Source: Actinophytocola sp044466355
GTDB taxonomy: Bacteria > Actinomycetota > Actinomycetes > Mycobacteriales > Pseudonocardiaceae
NCBI RefSeq assembly: GCF_044466355.1
Contig: NZ_JBITMQ010000008.1
Span: forward strand, 310,001 to 374,000
Direction: 5' to 3'
Length of the DNA: 64,000 bases
Shown: positions 56,401 through 63,992 of the stretch, in pieces
Numbering within the stretch: the stretch's first letter is position 1
Layout of the letters: every line of letters starts with the position of its first letter
Notes under the pieces: model-generated
The model's input: only the letters and a program-made list of their open reading frames with translations
What the model was told of the DNA's origin: nothing
The model's database searches: none
Program-made: the position numbers and the translations under genes

Positions 56401-58006
56401 CGCGCGCACGCGGCACTCGACCGCGGGCGTCGGGCTCATCTCGCCGCCGCCGCACCACGACATCTACTCGATCGAGGACCTCGCGCAGCTCATCCACGAC
56501 CTGAAGAACGCGAACGAGCACGCCCGGGTGCACGTGAAGCTGGTCAGCGAGCTGGGTGTCGGCACGGTCGCGGCCGGGGTGTCGAAGGCGCACGCGGACG
56601 TGGTGCTCATCTCGGGCCACGACGGCGGCACCGGCGCCTCCCCGCTGAACTCGCTGAAGCACGCGGGCACGCCGTGGGAGGTCGGGCTCGCCGAGACGCA
56701 GCAGACGCTGATGCTGAACGGTCTGCGCGACCGGATCACCGTGCAGGTGGACGGCGCGATGAAGACCGGCCGCGACGTCGTGGTCGCGGCGCTGCTCGGC
56801 GCGGAGGAGTACGGCTTCGCGACCGCGCCGCTGATCGTGGCCGGGTGCGTCATGATGCGCGTCTGCCACCTCGACACCTGCCCGGTCGGCGTCGCGACGC
56901 AGAACCCGGTGCTGCGCGAGCGGTACACGGGCCAGGCCGAGCACGTGGTCAACTTCTTCCACTTCGTCGCGAACGAGGTGCGGGAGTTGTTGGCGGAACT
57001 CGGTTTCCGCACCATCGACGAGGCGATCGGCCACGCCGAGCTCCTGGACGTCGACGACGCCGTCGACCACTGGAAGGCGAAGGGCCTCGACCTGTCGCCG
57101 ATCTTCGAGGTGCCGGAGACGACCTACTCGAGCGCCCGCCGCCGGATCCGCGGCCAGGACCACGGCCTTGACCAGGCTCTGGACCGCACGCTCATCCAGC
57201 TCGCCGAGGCGGCGCTGGAGGACGCGCACCCGTTGAAGCTGGAGCTGCCGGTGCGCAACGTGAACCGCACCGTCGGCACCCTGCTGGGCGCCGAGGTCAC
57301 GCGCCGCTACGGCGGTGAGGGCCTGCCCGACGGGACGATCCAGATCGAGCTGACGGGCTCGGCCGGGCAGTCGCTCGGCGCGTTCCTCCCCGCGGGCATC
57401 ACGCTCGACCTGGTCGGCGACGCCAACGACTACGTCGGCAAGGGCCTGTCCGGTGGGCGGATCATCGTGCGGCCGCACACCGCGTCGGCGTTCGCCGCCG
57501 AGCAGCAGGTGATCGGCGGCAACGTGATCGCCTACGGCGCGACCAGCGGGGAGATCTTCCTGCGCGGCCGCGTCGGAGAACGGTTCTGCGTCCGCAACTC
57601 CGGCGCCACCGCGGTCGCCGAGGGTGTCGGGGACCACGCGTTCGAGTACATGACTGGCGGCCGGGCAGTGGTGCTCGGGCCGACCGGGCGCAACCTCGCG
57701 GCCGGCATGTCCGGCGGCATCGCGTACGTGCTCGACCTGGACGAGAAGATGGTCAACTCGGCGATGGTCGACCTGCAGCGACCGTCCACAGAAGACCTGA
57801 GGTGGTTGCGCGACGTCGTCGCCGCGCACCACAAGCACACCGGATCGGCGGTAGCAGCGTCGCTGCTGGGCGACTGGACACGCCGCGCGGCGTCCTTCAC
57901 GAAGGTCATGCCGCGCGACTACCAGCGCGTGCTCGAGGCGATGCGGCTCGCCGCCGCCGAGGGGCGCGACATCGACGAGGCGGTCATGGAGGCTTCGCGT
58001 GGCTGA
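53435..58006 (+). CDS. gltB: GltB, glutamate synthase (NADPH) large subunit
   Basis: 1523 residues. Makes glutamate from 2-oxoglutarate and glutamine-derived ammonia. An N-terminal propeptide of 21 residues ends before Cys22 (ERDACGVAMVAD), the Ntn glutaminase nucleophile. Glutaminase domain to about 420, central domain, then the FMN domain (FNTGAMSYGSISAEAHETLA; AKPGEGGQLPPNKVWPWIAR; SGHDGGTGASPLNSLKHAG). The 3Fe-4S cysteines are in GCVMMRVCHLDTCPVGVATQ. C-terminal GxGxG beta-helix from about 1270. GTG 53435 has GGGAGG 8 nt upstream. Overlaps gltD by 8 bp. Confidence 0.97.
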   Translation: MIYSAVPTARGLYDPTTERDACGVAMVADIQGRRSHGIVTDALVALANLEHRGAAGAEPTSGDGAGILLQLPDGLLRAVVDFELPAPTAAGDATYAAGIAFLPQDLGQRARAVSLVERIAKEEGLEVLGWRDVPVAPDAADVGPTARSVMPHFAMPFVAAPTGGDGGRVVGGLELDRLAFGLRKRAEHESVAAGCGVYFPSLSARTVVYKGMLTTAQLPVFFTDLTDRRLESAIALVHSRFSTNTFPSWPLAHPFRFVAHNGEINTIRGNRNRMRAREALLASDLLPGDLTRLYPICDPEGSDSASFDEVLELLHLGGRSLPHAVLMMIPEAWENNATMDPKRRAFYKFHSSLMEPWDGPASVTFSDGTLVGAVLDRNGLRPARWWRTTDDRVVFASETGVLDVPPDQVVAKGRLQPGRMFLVDTKAGKIVDDDEIKSALAAERPYEEWLHAGLLKLANLPDREHVVQTNESVLRRQLSFGYTEEELKILLAPMSVTGAEPIGSMGTDTPPAALSTRSRLLYDYFKQNFAQVTNPPLDAIREEIVTSVQRIMGPEQNLLEPGPASCRHIQLPYPVIDNDELAKLIHVNDDGDMPGYACTVIPGLYEVDGGGQALADAIERVRREASEAIAAGARTLVLSDRDADHRMAPIPSLLLVSAVHHHLVRTKERLRVALVVETGDAREVHHVALLLGYGAAAVNPYLAFETIENMVRRGTITGIEPHRAVRNYVGALVKGVLKIMSKMGISTVGAYTAAQVFEAFGLANDVLDEYFTGTSSKLGGVGLDVIAAEVAVRHHHAYPENPTDRVHRRLEVGGEYAYRREGELHLFTPETVFLLQHATKTRREEVYREYAEEVERLNREGGALRGLFRFKNGDREPIPLDEVEPVENILRRFNTGAMSYGSISAEAHETLAVAMNRIGGRSNTGEGGEDVDRLYDDERRSAIKQIASGRFGVTSEYLVNATDLQIKMAQGAKPGEGGQLPPNKVWPWIARTRHSTAGVGLISPPPHHDIYSIEDLAQLIHDLKNANEHARVHVKLVSELGVGTVAAGVSKAHADVVLISGHDGGTGASPLNSLKHAGTPWEVGLAETQQTLMLNGLRDRITVQVDGAMKTGRDVVVAALLGAEEYGFATAPLIVAGCVMMRVCHLDTCPVGVATQNPVLRERYTGQAEHVVNFFHFVANEVRELLAELGFRTIDEAIGHAELLDVDDAVDHWKAKGLDLSPIFEVPETTYSSARRRIRGQDHGLDQALDRTLIQLAEAALEDAHPLKLELPVRNVNRTVGTLLGAEVTRRYGGEGLPDGTIQIELTGSAGQSLGAFLPAGITLDLVGDANDYVGKGLSGGRIIVRPHTASAFAAEQQVIGGNVIAYGATSGEIFLRGRVGERFCVRNSGATAVAEGVGDHAFEYMTGGRAVVLGPTGRNLAAGMSGGIAYVLDLDEKMVNSAMVDLQRPSTEDLRWLRDVVAAHHKHTGSAVAASLLGDWTRRAASFTKVMPRDYQRVLEAMRLAAAEGRDIDEAVMEASRG

Positions 58007-59519
58007 CCCCAGCGGTTTTCTCAAGCATGAACGGAAAGACGCACCGAAGCGGCCCAAGCCGGACCGGCTGGCCGACTGGCGCGAGGTGTACCTCGACCAG
58101 GAACCGGCGGAACGGGACAAGCAGGTCCGCGGCCAGGCGTCGCGGTGCATGGACTGTGGCATCCCGTTCTGCCACTCGGGTTCCGCCGGGTGCCCGCTCG
58201 GGAACCTGATCCCCGAGTGGAACGACCTGGTGCGGGTCGGTGACTGGAGCGCGGCGAGCAACCGGCTGCACGCCACCAACAACTTCCCCGAGTTCACCGG
58301 GAAGCTGTGCCCGGCGCCGTGCGAGGCGGCCTGCGTGCTGGCGATCAACCCGCTGTCCGGCGGCGCGGTCGCGATCAAGCGCGTCGAGGAGGCCATCGCC
58401 GAGGTCTCGTGGGAGAAGGACCTGATCCGCCCGCGCCAGGCGATCGTGTCGTCCGGCAAGAAGGTCGCGGTCGTCGGCTCCGGCCCGGCCGGGCTCGCGG
58501 CGGCGCAGCAGCTGACCCGTGCCGGGCACGAGGTCACCGTGTACGAGCGGGACGACCGGCTCGGCGGGCTGCTGCGGTACGGCATCCCCGAGTTCAAGAT
58601 GGAGAAGAAGGTCCTCGACCGGCGCCTCGCACAACTGCGTGAGGAGGGCACCCGGTTCGTGACGGGCTGCGAGGTCGGCGGCAGCGAGCCGGGGGACCTG
58701 TCGGTGGAGACGCTGAAGGCCCAGTACGACGCGGTGGTCCTCGCGGTCGGCGCGCTGCGCGGCCGGGACGCGCCGGAGATCCCCGGCCGGGCGCTCAACG
58801 GCGTGCACCTCGCGATGGAGCACCTGGTGCCCGCCAACAAGGAGTGCGAGGGCGACGGCCCGACCACGATCTCCGCGCGCGGCAAGCACGTGATCGTGAT
58901 CGGCGGCGGCGACACCGGCGCCGACTGCTACGGCACGGCGACCCGCCAGGGCGCCCTGTCCGTCACGCAGCTCGACCAGTACCCGCAGCCGCCGACGGCC
59001 CGCGACGACGACCGGTCGCCGTGGCCGGTGTGGCCGTGGATCCTGCGGACCTACCCCGCGCACGAGGAGGCGGGGGAGCGGCGGTTCGCGGTCGCGGTCG
59101 AGTCGTTCGTGGACGACGGCGAGGGCAACGTCCGCGCGGTCCGGCTGCGCGAGGTCCGCGTCCGCCGCGACCCGGTGACCGGTGTCCGCGAGGTCACCCC
59201 GGTCAACGACCACGTCGAGGAGCTGCCTGCCGACCTGGTGCTGCTGGCGATCGGTTTCGAGGGCGTGGAGCACATGCCGTTGCTCGACGGTCTCGGCCTG
59301 TCGCTCACCGCGCGCGGCACGCTGTCCTGTGGTTCGGACTGGCAGACCCGGTCCGAGGGTGTCTTCGTCTGCGGCGACGCGCACCGCGGCGCGTCGCTCG
59401 TGGTGTGGGCGATCGCGGAGGGCCGGTCCGTGGCGGGCGCCGTCGACGCGTTCCTCACCGGCCACTCCGACCTGCCCGCCCCGGTGATCCCGACGGCGCT
59501 GCCACTGGCCGTCGTCTAG
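57999..59519 (+). CDS. gltD: GltD, glutamate synthase small subunit
   Basis: 506 residues; passes electrons from NADPH via FAD and two [4Fe-4S] clusters to GltB. N-terminal cluster cysteines in ASRCMDCGIPFCHSGSAGCP and GKLCPAPCEAACVLAINP. FAD motif VAVVGSGPAGLAAAQQLTRA, then GGLLRYGIPEFKMEKKVLDR. NADPH motif VIVIGGGDTGADCYGTATRQ. The C-terminal GVFVCGDAHRGASLVVWAIA closes the FAD site. GTG 57999 overlaps gltB. Confidence 0.97.
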   Translation: MADPSGFLKHERKDAPKRPKPDRLADWREVYLDQEPAERDKQVRGQASRCMDCGIPFCHSGSAGCPLGNLIPEWNDLVRVGDWSAASNRLHATNNFPEFTGKLCPAPCEAACVLAINPLSGGAVAIKRVEEAIAEVSWEKDLIRPRQAIVSSGKKVAVVGSGPAGLAAAQQLTRAGHEVTVYERDDRLGGLLRYGIPEFKMEKKVLDRRLAQLREEGTRFVTGCEVGGSEPGDLSVETLKAQYDAVVLAVGALRGRDAPEIPGRALNGVHLAMEHLVPANKECEGDGPTTISARGKHVIVIGGGDTGADCYGTATRQGALSVTQLDQYPQPPTARDDDRSPWPVWPWILRTYPAHEEAGERRFAVAVESFVDDGEGNVRAVRLREVRVRRDPVTGVREVTPVNDHVEELPADLVLLAIGFEGVEHMPLLDGLGLSLTARGTLSCGSDWQTRSEGVFVCGDAHRGASLVVWAIAEGRSVAGAVDAFLTGHSDLPAPVIPTALPLAVV

Positions 59520-59559
59520 CGGAGCTTGGCCTCGCACGACGCTGTGCGGGCCGCCTGAC

Positions 59560-59593
59560 GCCTGACCCCGCACAACGGAGTGCGGGGTCAGGC
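59560..59593. terminator. Bidirectional terminator between gltD and LLM gene
   Basis: 13-bp perfect stem gcctgaccccgca / tgcggggtcaggc, 8-nt loop, then tgcttctt. The stop codon of the convergent gene (59588-59590) lies within the stem. Confidence 0.8.
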
Positions 59594-60472
59594 TGCTTCT
59601 TCTCGTACCGCGGGTGCGATCTCCTCCGCCCAACGACCCAGCAGCACGTCCGTCGGGGTGCCGTCGTGGATGGGGAAGTAGGTGAACCCGGCGGCGCCGT
59701 GGTCGAGCACCGCGCCGGTCAGCTCGTCGATCCACTGCCCGACGGAGCCGCCGAGCCAGCGCCCGTCGCGCCGCGTCTGCGCCAGCGGCCGGTCGGTGAT
59801 CCGGCCGGGCAGGTTGTAGATGGTGTCCACATCGGACGGTTGCCGTCCGGCATTCGCGGCCGCCTCGTCGATGATCGGGCGCGACCAGCGGTACCGGTCA
59901 CTCAGCCAGTCGGCGGCGTGCCCCGGGATCCAGCCGTCGGCCAGTTTGCCGGTCACCGCGAGGGATCGCGGCCCGTTCGACCCGGTCCAGATGCGCGGCG
60001 CCGCCGCTGCCGACGGCGGGATGTTCTCGAGCCGGTGGAACTCGCCGTCGAAGGTCACCGGGTCGCCGCCGCCGGAGAGCAGCCGCACCACGGTCATCGC
60101 CTCCTCGAACGCGCGCACGGCCGCGGCCGGTTCGCGTCGCGGCATGCCCATCCGCTCGATGTCGTCCCAGGAGCCGCCCGCGCCCATGCCGAGCACGATC
60201 CGGCCGCCGGTCAGCTCGGACAGGCTGGTCACGGTCCGCGCGAGCATCGCGGTGGGGCGCAGGGGGTTGGTGACGTTGACGAGCCCGGAGAGCCTCGTCG
60301 TCCGCCCGAGCAGCACGGAGATCGCGGCGTAGGCGTCGAGCCGGTCGCCGAAGTACGGGTGGTCGGACACGCTGACCACGTCGAGGCCCTGCCGGTCGGC
60401 CTGCTCCGCGTGCCGCAACAGCGTCCCCGCCGACGACGAGGCGGAGTCGAGCCCGAAACCGAAGACGGTCAT
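59588..60472 (-). CDS. LLM-class (luciferase-like, probably F420-dependent) oxidoreductase
   Basis: 294 residues. Bacterial-luciferase TIM-barrel features: FGFGLDSASSSAGTLLRHAE, QGLDVVSVSDHPYFGDRLDA, RLSGLVNVTNPLRPTAMLAR, LSELTGGRIVLGMGAGGSWD, PPSAAAAPRIWTGSNGPRSL. Closest to F420-dependent LLM enzymes of actinobacteria; substrate unknown. ATG 60472 is preferred to ATG 60478 because AAGGGAGGG is better spaced. Divergent from a MarR gene whose operator overlaps the intergenic promoters, so it is the probable target. Confidence 0.9.
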   Translation of the reverse strand: MTVFGFGLDSASSSAGTLLRHAEQADRQGLDVVSVSDHPYFGDRLDAYAAISVLLGRTTRLSGLVNVTNPLRPTAMLARTVTSLSELTGGRIVLGMGAGGSWDDIERMGMPRREPAAAVRAFEEAMTVVRLLSGGGDPVTFDGEFHRLENIPPSAAAAPRIWTGSNGPRSLAVTGKLADGWIPGHAADWLSDRYRWSRPIIDEAAANAGRQPSDVDTIYNLPGRITDRPLAQTRRDGRWLGGSVGQWIDELTGAVLDHGAAGFTYFPIHDGTPTDVLLGRWAEEIAPAVREEAA

Positions 60473-60488
60473 GACCATCCCTCCCTTT

Positions 60489-60505
60489 GGTTCATGTCGT
60501 GAACC
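60489..60505. promoter_or_regulatory. MarR operator between LLM and MarR genes
   Basis: Inverted repeat GGTTCA-tgtcg-TGAACC. A further half-site tgaaccat lies at 60516-60523, with TATAAAT (minus strand) between. Covers the LLM-side promoter and SD region. Confidence 0.68.
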
Positions 60506-60528
60506 ATTTATAGCATGAACCATTCGGG

Positions 60529-60534
60529 TAGGCT
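60529..60534 (+). promoter_or_regulatory. -10 box, leaderless promoter of the marR-family gene
   Basis: TAGGCT, 8 nt before ATG 60543. Confidence 0.5.
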
Positions 60535-60542
60535 GGGGCTCG

Positions 60543-60965
60543 ATGACCACTGACGATCGTGAACTCGCCACCGCGCTGGTCGGGCTGTCGCACCACGTGC
60601 TGCACCTGTTCGCCGACGTGGGCCGGTCGCATGACCTGTCGCAGCAGCAGACGGAGCTGATCTGCGCGGTCGTGGTGCCGGGCCGTATCCGGATGGCGGA
60701 GCTGGGGCGGCAGCTGCACATGGAGAAGTCGGCGCTGTCCAACCTCGTGGACCGCGCCGAGCAGCGCGGCCTGCTGACACGCGTCCGCGACGAGAAGGAC
60801 CGGCGCGTGACGTGGGTTGAGCTGACGCCCACGGGGCACGAGCTGGCGGTGCGGACCCACTGCGAGGTCACGTCCCGCACGTCGGAGCTGGTCAGCCGGT
60901 TGTCGCTCACCGACCAACGGCAGCTGACCGACGTCGTCCGTCGTCTGCTGGACGAAGCGGACTGA
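60543..60965 (+). CDS. MarR-family transcriptional regulator
   Basis: 140 residues. Winged-helix core: LSQQQTELICAVVVPGRIRM, AELGRQLHMEKSALSNLVDR, AEQRGLLTRVRDEKDRRVTW (wing with the DEKDRR motif). N- and C-terminal dimer helices are present. Divergent from the LLM oxidoreductase with an inverted-repeat operator between; likely ligand-responsive control of that gene and itself. Confidence 0.92.
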   Translation: MTTDDRELATALVGLSHHVLHLFADVGRSHDLSQQQTELICAVVVPGRIRMAELGRQLHMEKSALSNLVDRAEQRGLLTRVRDEKDRRVTWVELTPTGHELAVRTHCEVTSRTSELVSRLSLTDQRQLTDVVRRLLDEAD

Positions 60966-61004
60966 GGTTTTCTTGATCGGCTGTCCCCTGCGTGGGGACC
61001 GGCT

Positions 61005-61391
61005 TCAGAAGAGCTTGCCCTCCAGCAGGGTGGTCGCCACCACCCAGAGCACGGCGATGATCGCCAGGCAGGCGAGGGGTACCCACGCGCGTGGCCGGTA
61101 CGGGTGCGCGAACCGCAGCCACGTGAACAGCAGGCCGGCGGGCAGGACCAGCAGCACGGGCACCGTGAGCAGCTTGACGACCGTGCCGGAGTGGCGGCAG
61201 TAGTCCGGCTCGCCGGACTCGTAGTGGCTGTCCGGGCCGCACCCGTCGGTGATCAGGGGGGACAGGAGGCCGACGACGAAGGTGAGCACGCCGAGGCCCA
61301 CGAGGAGCACCGATCCGACGGCCGCGAAGGCCAGCCCGGCGGTGGGTTCCTCGTCGCTCCCCTGACTGCCCGTTTTGTCCTCGTCGGTCAC
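61005..61391 (-). CDS. Hypothetical membrane protein (three predicted helices)
   Basis: 128 residues. Hydrophilic acidic N-terminus, then helices at about 20-46 (LAFAAVGSVLLVGLGVLTFV), 70-92 (VVKLLTVPVLLVLPAGLLFT) and 101-121 (PLACLAIIAVLWVVATTL). The extracytoplasmic loop between the first two has two cysteines (CGPDSHYESGEPDYC) that may pair. No family recognised. GTG 61391. Lies 17 bp downstream of the HAL-like gene in the same direction. Confidence 0.72.
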   Translation of the reverse strand: MTDEDKTGSQGSDEEPTAGLAFAAVGSVLLVGLGVLTFVVGLLSPLITDGCGPDSHYESGEPDYCRHSGTVVKLLTVPVLLVLPAGLLFTWLRFAHPYRPRAWVPLACLAIIAVLWVVATTLLEGKLF

Positions 61392-61408
61392 GCTGTGATG
61401 ATTCCAGG

Positions 61409-62845
61409 TCAGATCTCGGACAGCGGCTCCAGGAGGGCGGCCGCCTTGGTGAGGTCGTCGGAGAACGGGCGGTCGGCGGTGCTCTCGTCCAGCGCGGCGT
61501 CCGCCAGGTCGAACGCGTCACGCACCGGCAGGTCCATCAGGTCCGCGGGCCGCATCCGCAGCGCGCGCACCGCGGCGACCAGCTCGCAGGCCAGCACCTG
61601 GCGGTACGCGTCCGCGGCGGCGCGGGCCTGGCGGGCGGCCTGTGTGGAGAAGCTCGCGTGGTCCTCCACGCCGCGGGACACGACCGCGGTACCGAGCGTC
61701 ACCGGCAGCGCCGCCTGCCGCAGCATCGCCAGCGCGTCGTGTGCCACGTACTCCAGGATCATCACGCCCGAGCTGCCGGGCGGGCCGTCGGCGAGGAACG
61801 CGGGCAGGTCGGTGAACGACGGTTCCACCAGGTCACCGAGCCGGGCCGCGGACAGTTCCGCGACGTGGTGCACCGTCGCCCTCGCCTGGTCCAGCGCGGT
61901 CGCGAGGTACGCGGTGTGGAAGTGGGCGTGGTGGAACACCTCCCCGGCGGCGAGCGACACCATCGGGTTCTCCGTGCTGGCGTTGATCTCGATGGTCAGC
62001 ACACCGCGCAGGTACGCGATCGCGTCCAGTGCCGGGCCCTGGACCTGCGGAAACGCGCGCAGACCGTACGGGTCCTGGATCCGCCTGCCGGGTTTGGGCG
62101 CGCCGGTCATGCCCAGCAGCCGCCGCATCTCGCCCGCGCACCGCACCTGGCCCGGGTGCGGCCGCGCGGCGTGCACGGCGGTCGCGTACGCCTCCGGCGA
62201 GCCGCCGAGCACCACGTACGACAGCGCGGCGACCACGTGGCTCGCGCGCAGCAGCTGCTCCAGCGACAGGCACGCGAGCGTCGCCTCCGCCAGGGTCGCG
62301 GCGTTGCTGCTCATGAACGCGAGCGCGTCGGAGGTGTCGAACGGCACCGGCGGCAGGTGGCCGACCGCCCACGGCCGCTCGCCGGCCAGCGTCAGCGCGG
62401 TCTCGGCGAGCACGGTCAGGTCGCCGGTGCCGATGGCGCCGGTCGCGTGGACGCGGGGGAGCGACCCGCTCGTCAGCGCCTCGGCGAGTGCGGTGAGCAG
62501 GCGCGGGTGCACGCCCGAACCGCCCGCGGCGAGCTGGTTGAGGCGGATCAGCAGCGTAGCGCGCACGTGGTCGTCCGGCAGCGGATCCCCGGCGCCGCCC
62601 GCGTGGCTGCGCAGCAGGCGCATGCCGTGCTCGGGGCCGGAGTCGTCGTCGACGGTGAGGTCGCGGTTGGCGCCGACGCCGGTGGTGCGGCCGTAGATCT
62701 CGCGACGTGCCGACAGCTCGGTGACCAGCCGCCAGGCGTCCTCCGCTCTGCGGGCGGCGGCCTCGTCGACCGTCACCGCGGCCCGCTCCAGCGCCACCTG
62801 GCGCACGTCCTCACAGCGCAGCGTTCGACCGTCCACAGTGAACAT
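61409..62845 (-). CDS. HAL/PAL-family aromatic amino acid ammonia-lyase homologue with non-canonical MIO triad
   Basis: 478 residues (HutH is about 510). Family motifs are present: Tyr51 in IYGRTTGVGANRDL (canonical YGVNTGFG), RLNQLAAGGSGV, SSNAATLAEA, RIQDPYGLRAFPQVQGPALD, and TIEINASTENPM. At the MIO position the usual Ala-Ser-Gly is replaced by Gly139-Thr140-Gly141 in HATGAIGTGDLTVLAE. The MIO electrophile normally forms by cyclisation of Ala-Ser-Gly, so activity or mechanism may differ. No hut genes adjoin. ATG 62845 follows TACCCT by 6 nt (62852-62857). Confidence 0.85.
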   Translation of the reverse strand: MFTVDGRTLRCEDVRQVALERAAVTVDEAAARRAEDAWRLVTELSARREIYGRTTGVGANRDLTVDDDSGPEHGMRLLRSHAGGAGDPLPDDHVRATLLIRLNQLAAGGSGVHPRLLTALAEALTSGSLPRVHATGAIGTGDLTVLAETALTLAGERPWAVGHLPPVPFDTSDALAFMSSNAATLAEATLACLSLEQLLRASHVVAALSYVVLGGSPEAYATAVHAARPHPGQVRCAGEMRRLLGMTGAPKPGRRIQDPYGLRAFPQVQGPALDAIAYLRGVLTIEINASTENPMVSLAAGEVFHHAHFHTAYLATALDQARATVHHVAELSAARLGDLVEPSFTDLPAFLADGPPGSSGVMILEYVAHDALAMLRQAALPVTLGTAVVSRGVEDHASFSTQAARQARAAADAYRQVLACELVAAVRALRMRPADLMDLPVRDAFDLADAALDESTADRPFSDDLTKAAALLEPLSEI

Positions 62846-62851
62846 GCCGCC

Positions 62852-62857
62852 AGGGTA
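62852..62857 (-). promoter_or_regulatory. -10 box, leaderless promoter of the HAL-like gene
   Basis: TACCCT on the minus strand, 6 nt before ATG 62845. Confidence 0.45.
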
Positions 62858-62984
62858 GAACGACCGTGAATGTCATCCCTCGAATGGCGGGTCCTGCGAC
62901 CTGACACCCCCCGGGTAACGTCCCGAAGATGACCTATCCCCTGCACGGCTCACTCCAACGGGGTAAGCCGAAAGGTAGGTGTGT

Positions 62985-63950
62985 ATGAGCAAGAAGTTGT
63001 GGCGGTCAGCAGTGGCGCTCGCAGCCGCGTGCCTCGCCGTCCCGGTGTTCACGGCGACCACGGCGCAGGCCGCGCCCGCCACCGTGCACCTCGCGGCCGA
63101 CACCGCGGCGGAGGCCAGAGCGGTCGCCGCGAAGTGGACCCCGGAGGCGATGCGCAACGCGATCCCGCTGGACCGGCTGCTGCCGGGCGTGGACGCGTCG
63201 AAGCTGACCCAGGACGTGGCCAAGGGCCTGTCGCAGGTCGTCGCGCCGACGTCCGGGGTCTCGCCGACGGCGTTCCCGTCCGGTGGTGCCGCGTGGACCG
63301 GCGGCGGCAAGGTCGTCTCGACGGCGGGCCGCGTGTTCTTCACGTACCAGGGCCGGCAGGCCTCGTGCTCCGGCAACGCCGTGACCAGCGGTAACGAGAG
63401 CACGGTGATCACCGCCGGGCACTGCGTGAAGCTCGACGGCGCGTTCCACACGAACTGGGCGTTCGTGCCCGCGTACAACAACGGCAACGCCCCGTACGGC
63501 ACGTGGACCGCCCGGAAGACGATGGCCACGCCGCAGTGGGTCGCGTCGGAGGACATCAACTACGACGTCGGCGCCGCGGTCGTCAACCCGCTGAACGGCC
63601 AGAACCTGACCGACGTCGTGGGCGGTCAGGGCGTCGCGTTCAACCAGGCACGCGGCCAGAACATGTACGCGTTCGGCTGGCCGGCGGCCGCGCCGTACGA
63701 CGGCACACGGATGATCTACTGCAGCGGCCAGGTGTTCGACGCGTTCCTGTCCGACGGCATCGGCATGACGTGCGACATGACCGGCGGCTCCAGCGGTGGC
63801 CCGTGGTTCCTGCAGTTCAGCGAGGCGAGCGGTACCGGCCTCGTGAACTCCGTGAACAGCTACAAGATCAATTTCATCCCCACGTGGATGTTCGGCCCGT
63901 ACTTCGGCGCCGACGCCCAGAACCTCTACAACCAGGCGCAGGCAGCCTGA
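62985..63950 (+). CDS. Secreted trypsin-like serine protease (S1 family)
   Basis: 321 residues. Sec signal (KKLWRSAVALAAACLAVPVF, AQAAPA cleavage), a propeptide to about 95, then a chymotrypsin-like domain. Triad: His in STVITAGHCVKL, Asp in SEDINYDVGAAVV, Ser in CDMTGGSSGGPWFLQF. Disulfide cysteines flank the His (ASCSGNAV/GHC) and the Ser (YCSG/TCDM). Resembles the extracellular glutamyl-endopeptidase-like actinobacterial proteases. ATG 62985 has AAGGTAGG upstream; the in-frame ATG 62979 is less well spaced. Confidence 0.93.
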   Translation: MSKKLWRSAVALAAACLAVPVFTATTAQAAPATVHLAADTAAEARAVAAKWTPEAMRNAIPLDRLLPGVDASKLTQDVAKGLSQVVAPTSGVSPTAFPSGGAAWTGGGKVVSTAGRVFFTYQGRQASCSGNAVTSGNESTVITAGHCVKLDGAFHTNWAFVPAYNNGNAPYGTWTARKTMATPQWVASEDINYDVGAAVVNPLNGQNLTDVVGGQGVAFNQARGQNMYAFGWPAAAPYDGTRMIYCSGQVFDAFLSDGIGMTCDMTGGSSGGPWFLQFSEASGTGLVNSVNSYKINFIPTWMFGPYFGADAQNLYNQAQAA

Positions 63951-63959
63951 TTCCGGGGT

Positions 63960-63992
63960 ACGAGGGGGCGGCCGTCGCGGTCGCCCCCTCGT
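63960..63992 (+). terminator. Terminator of the secreted protease gene
   Basis: 11-bp perfect stem acgagggggcg / cgccccctcgt with 11-nt loop, 9 bp after the stop codon, followed by tgcatact. Confidence 0.7.

Noticed and set aside
53537..58915. A 1792-codon open frame antisense to gltB and gltD
   Set aside because: Arises from the extreme third-position G/C of the sense genes. Its translation is Arg/Val/Asp/His-rich with no domain, while the sense strand encodes textbook GltB and GltD.
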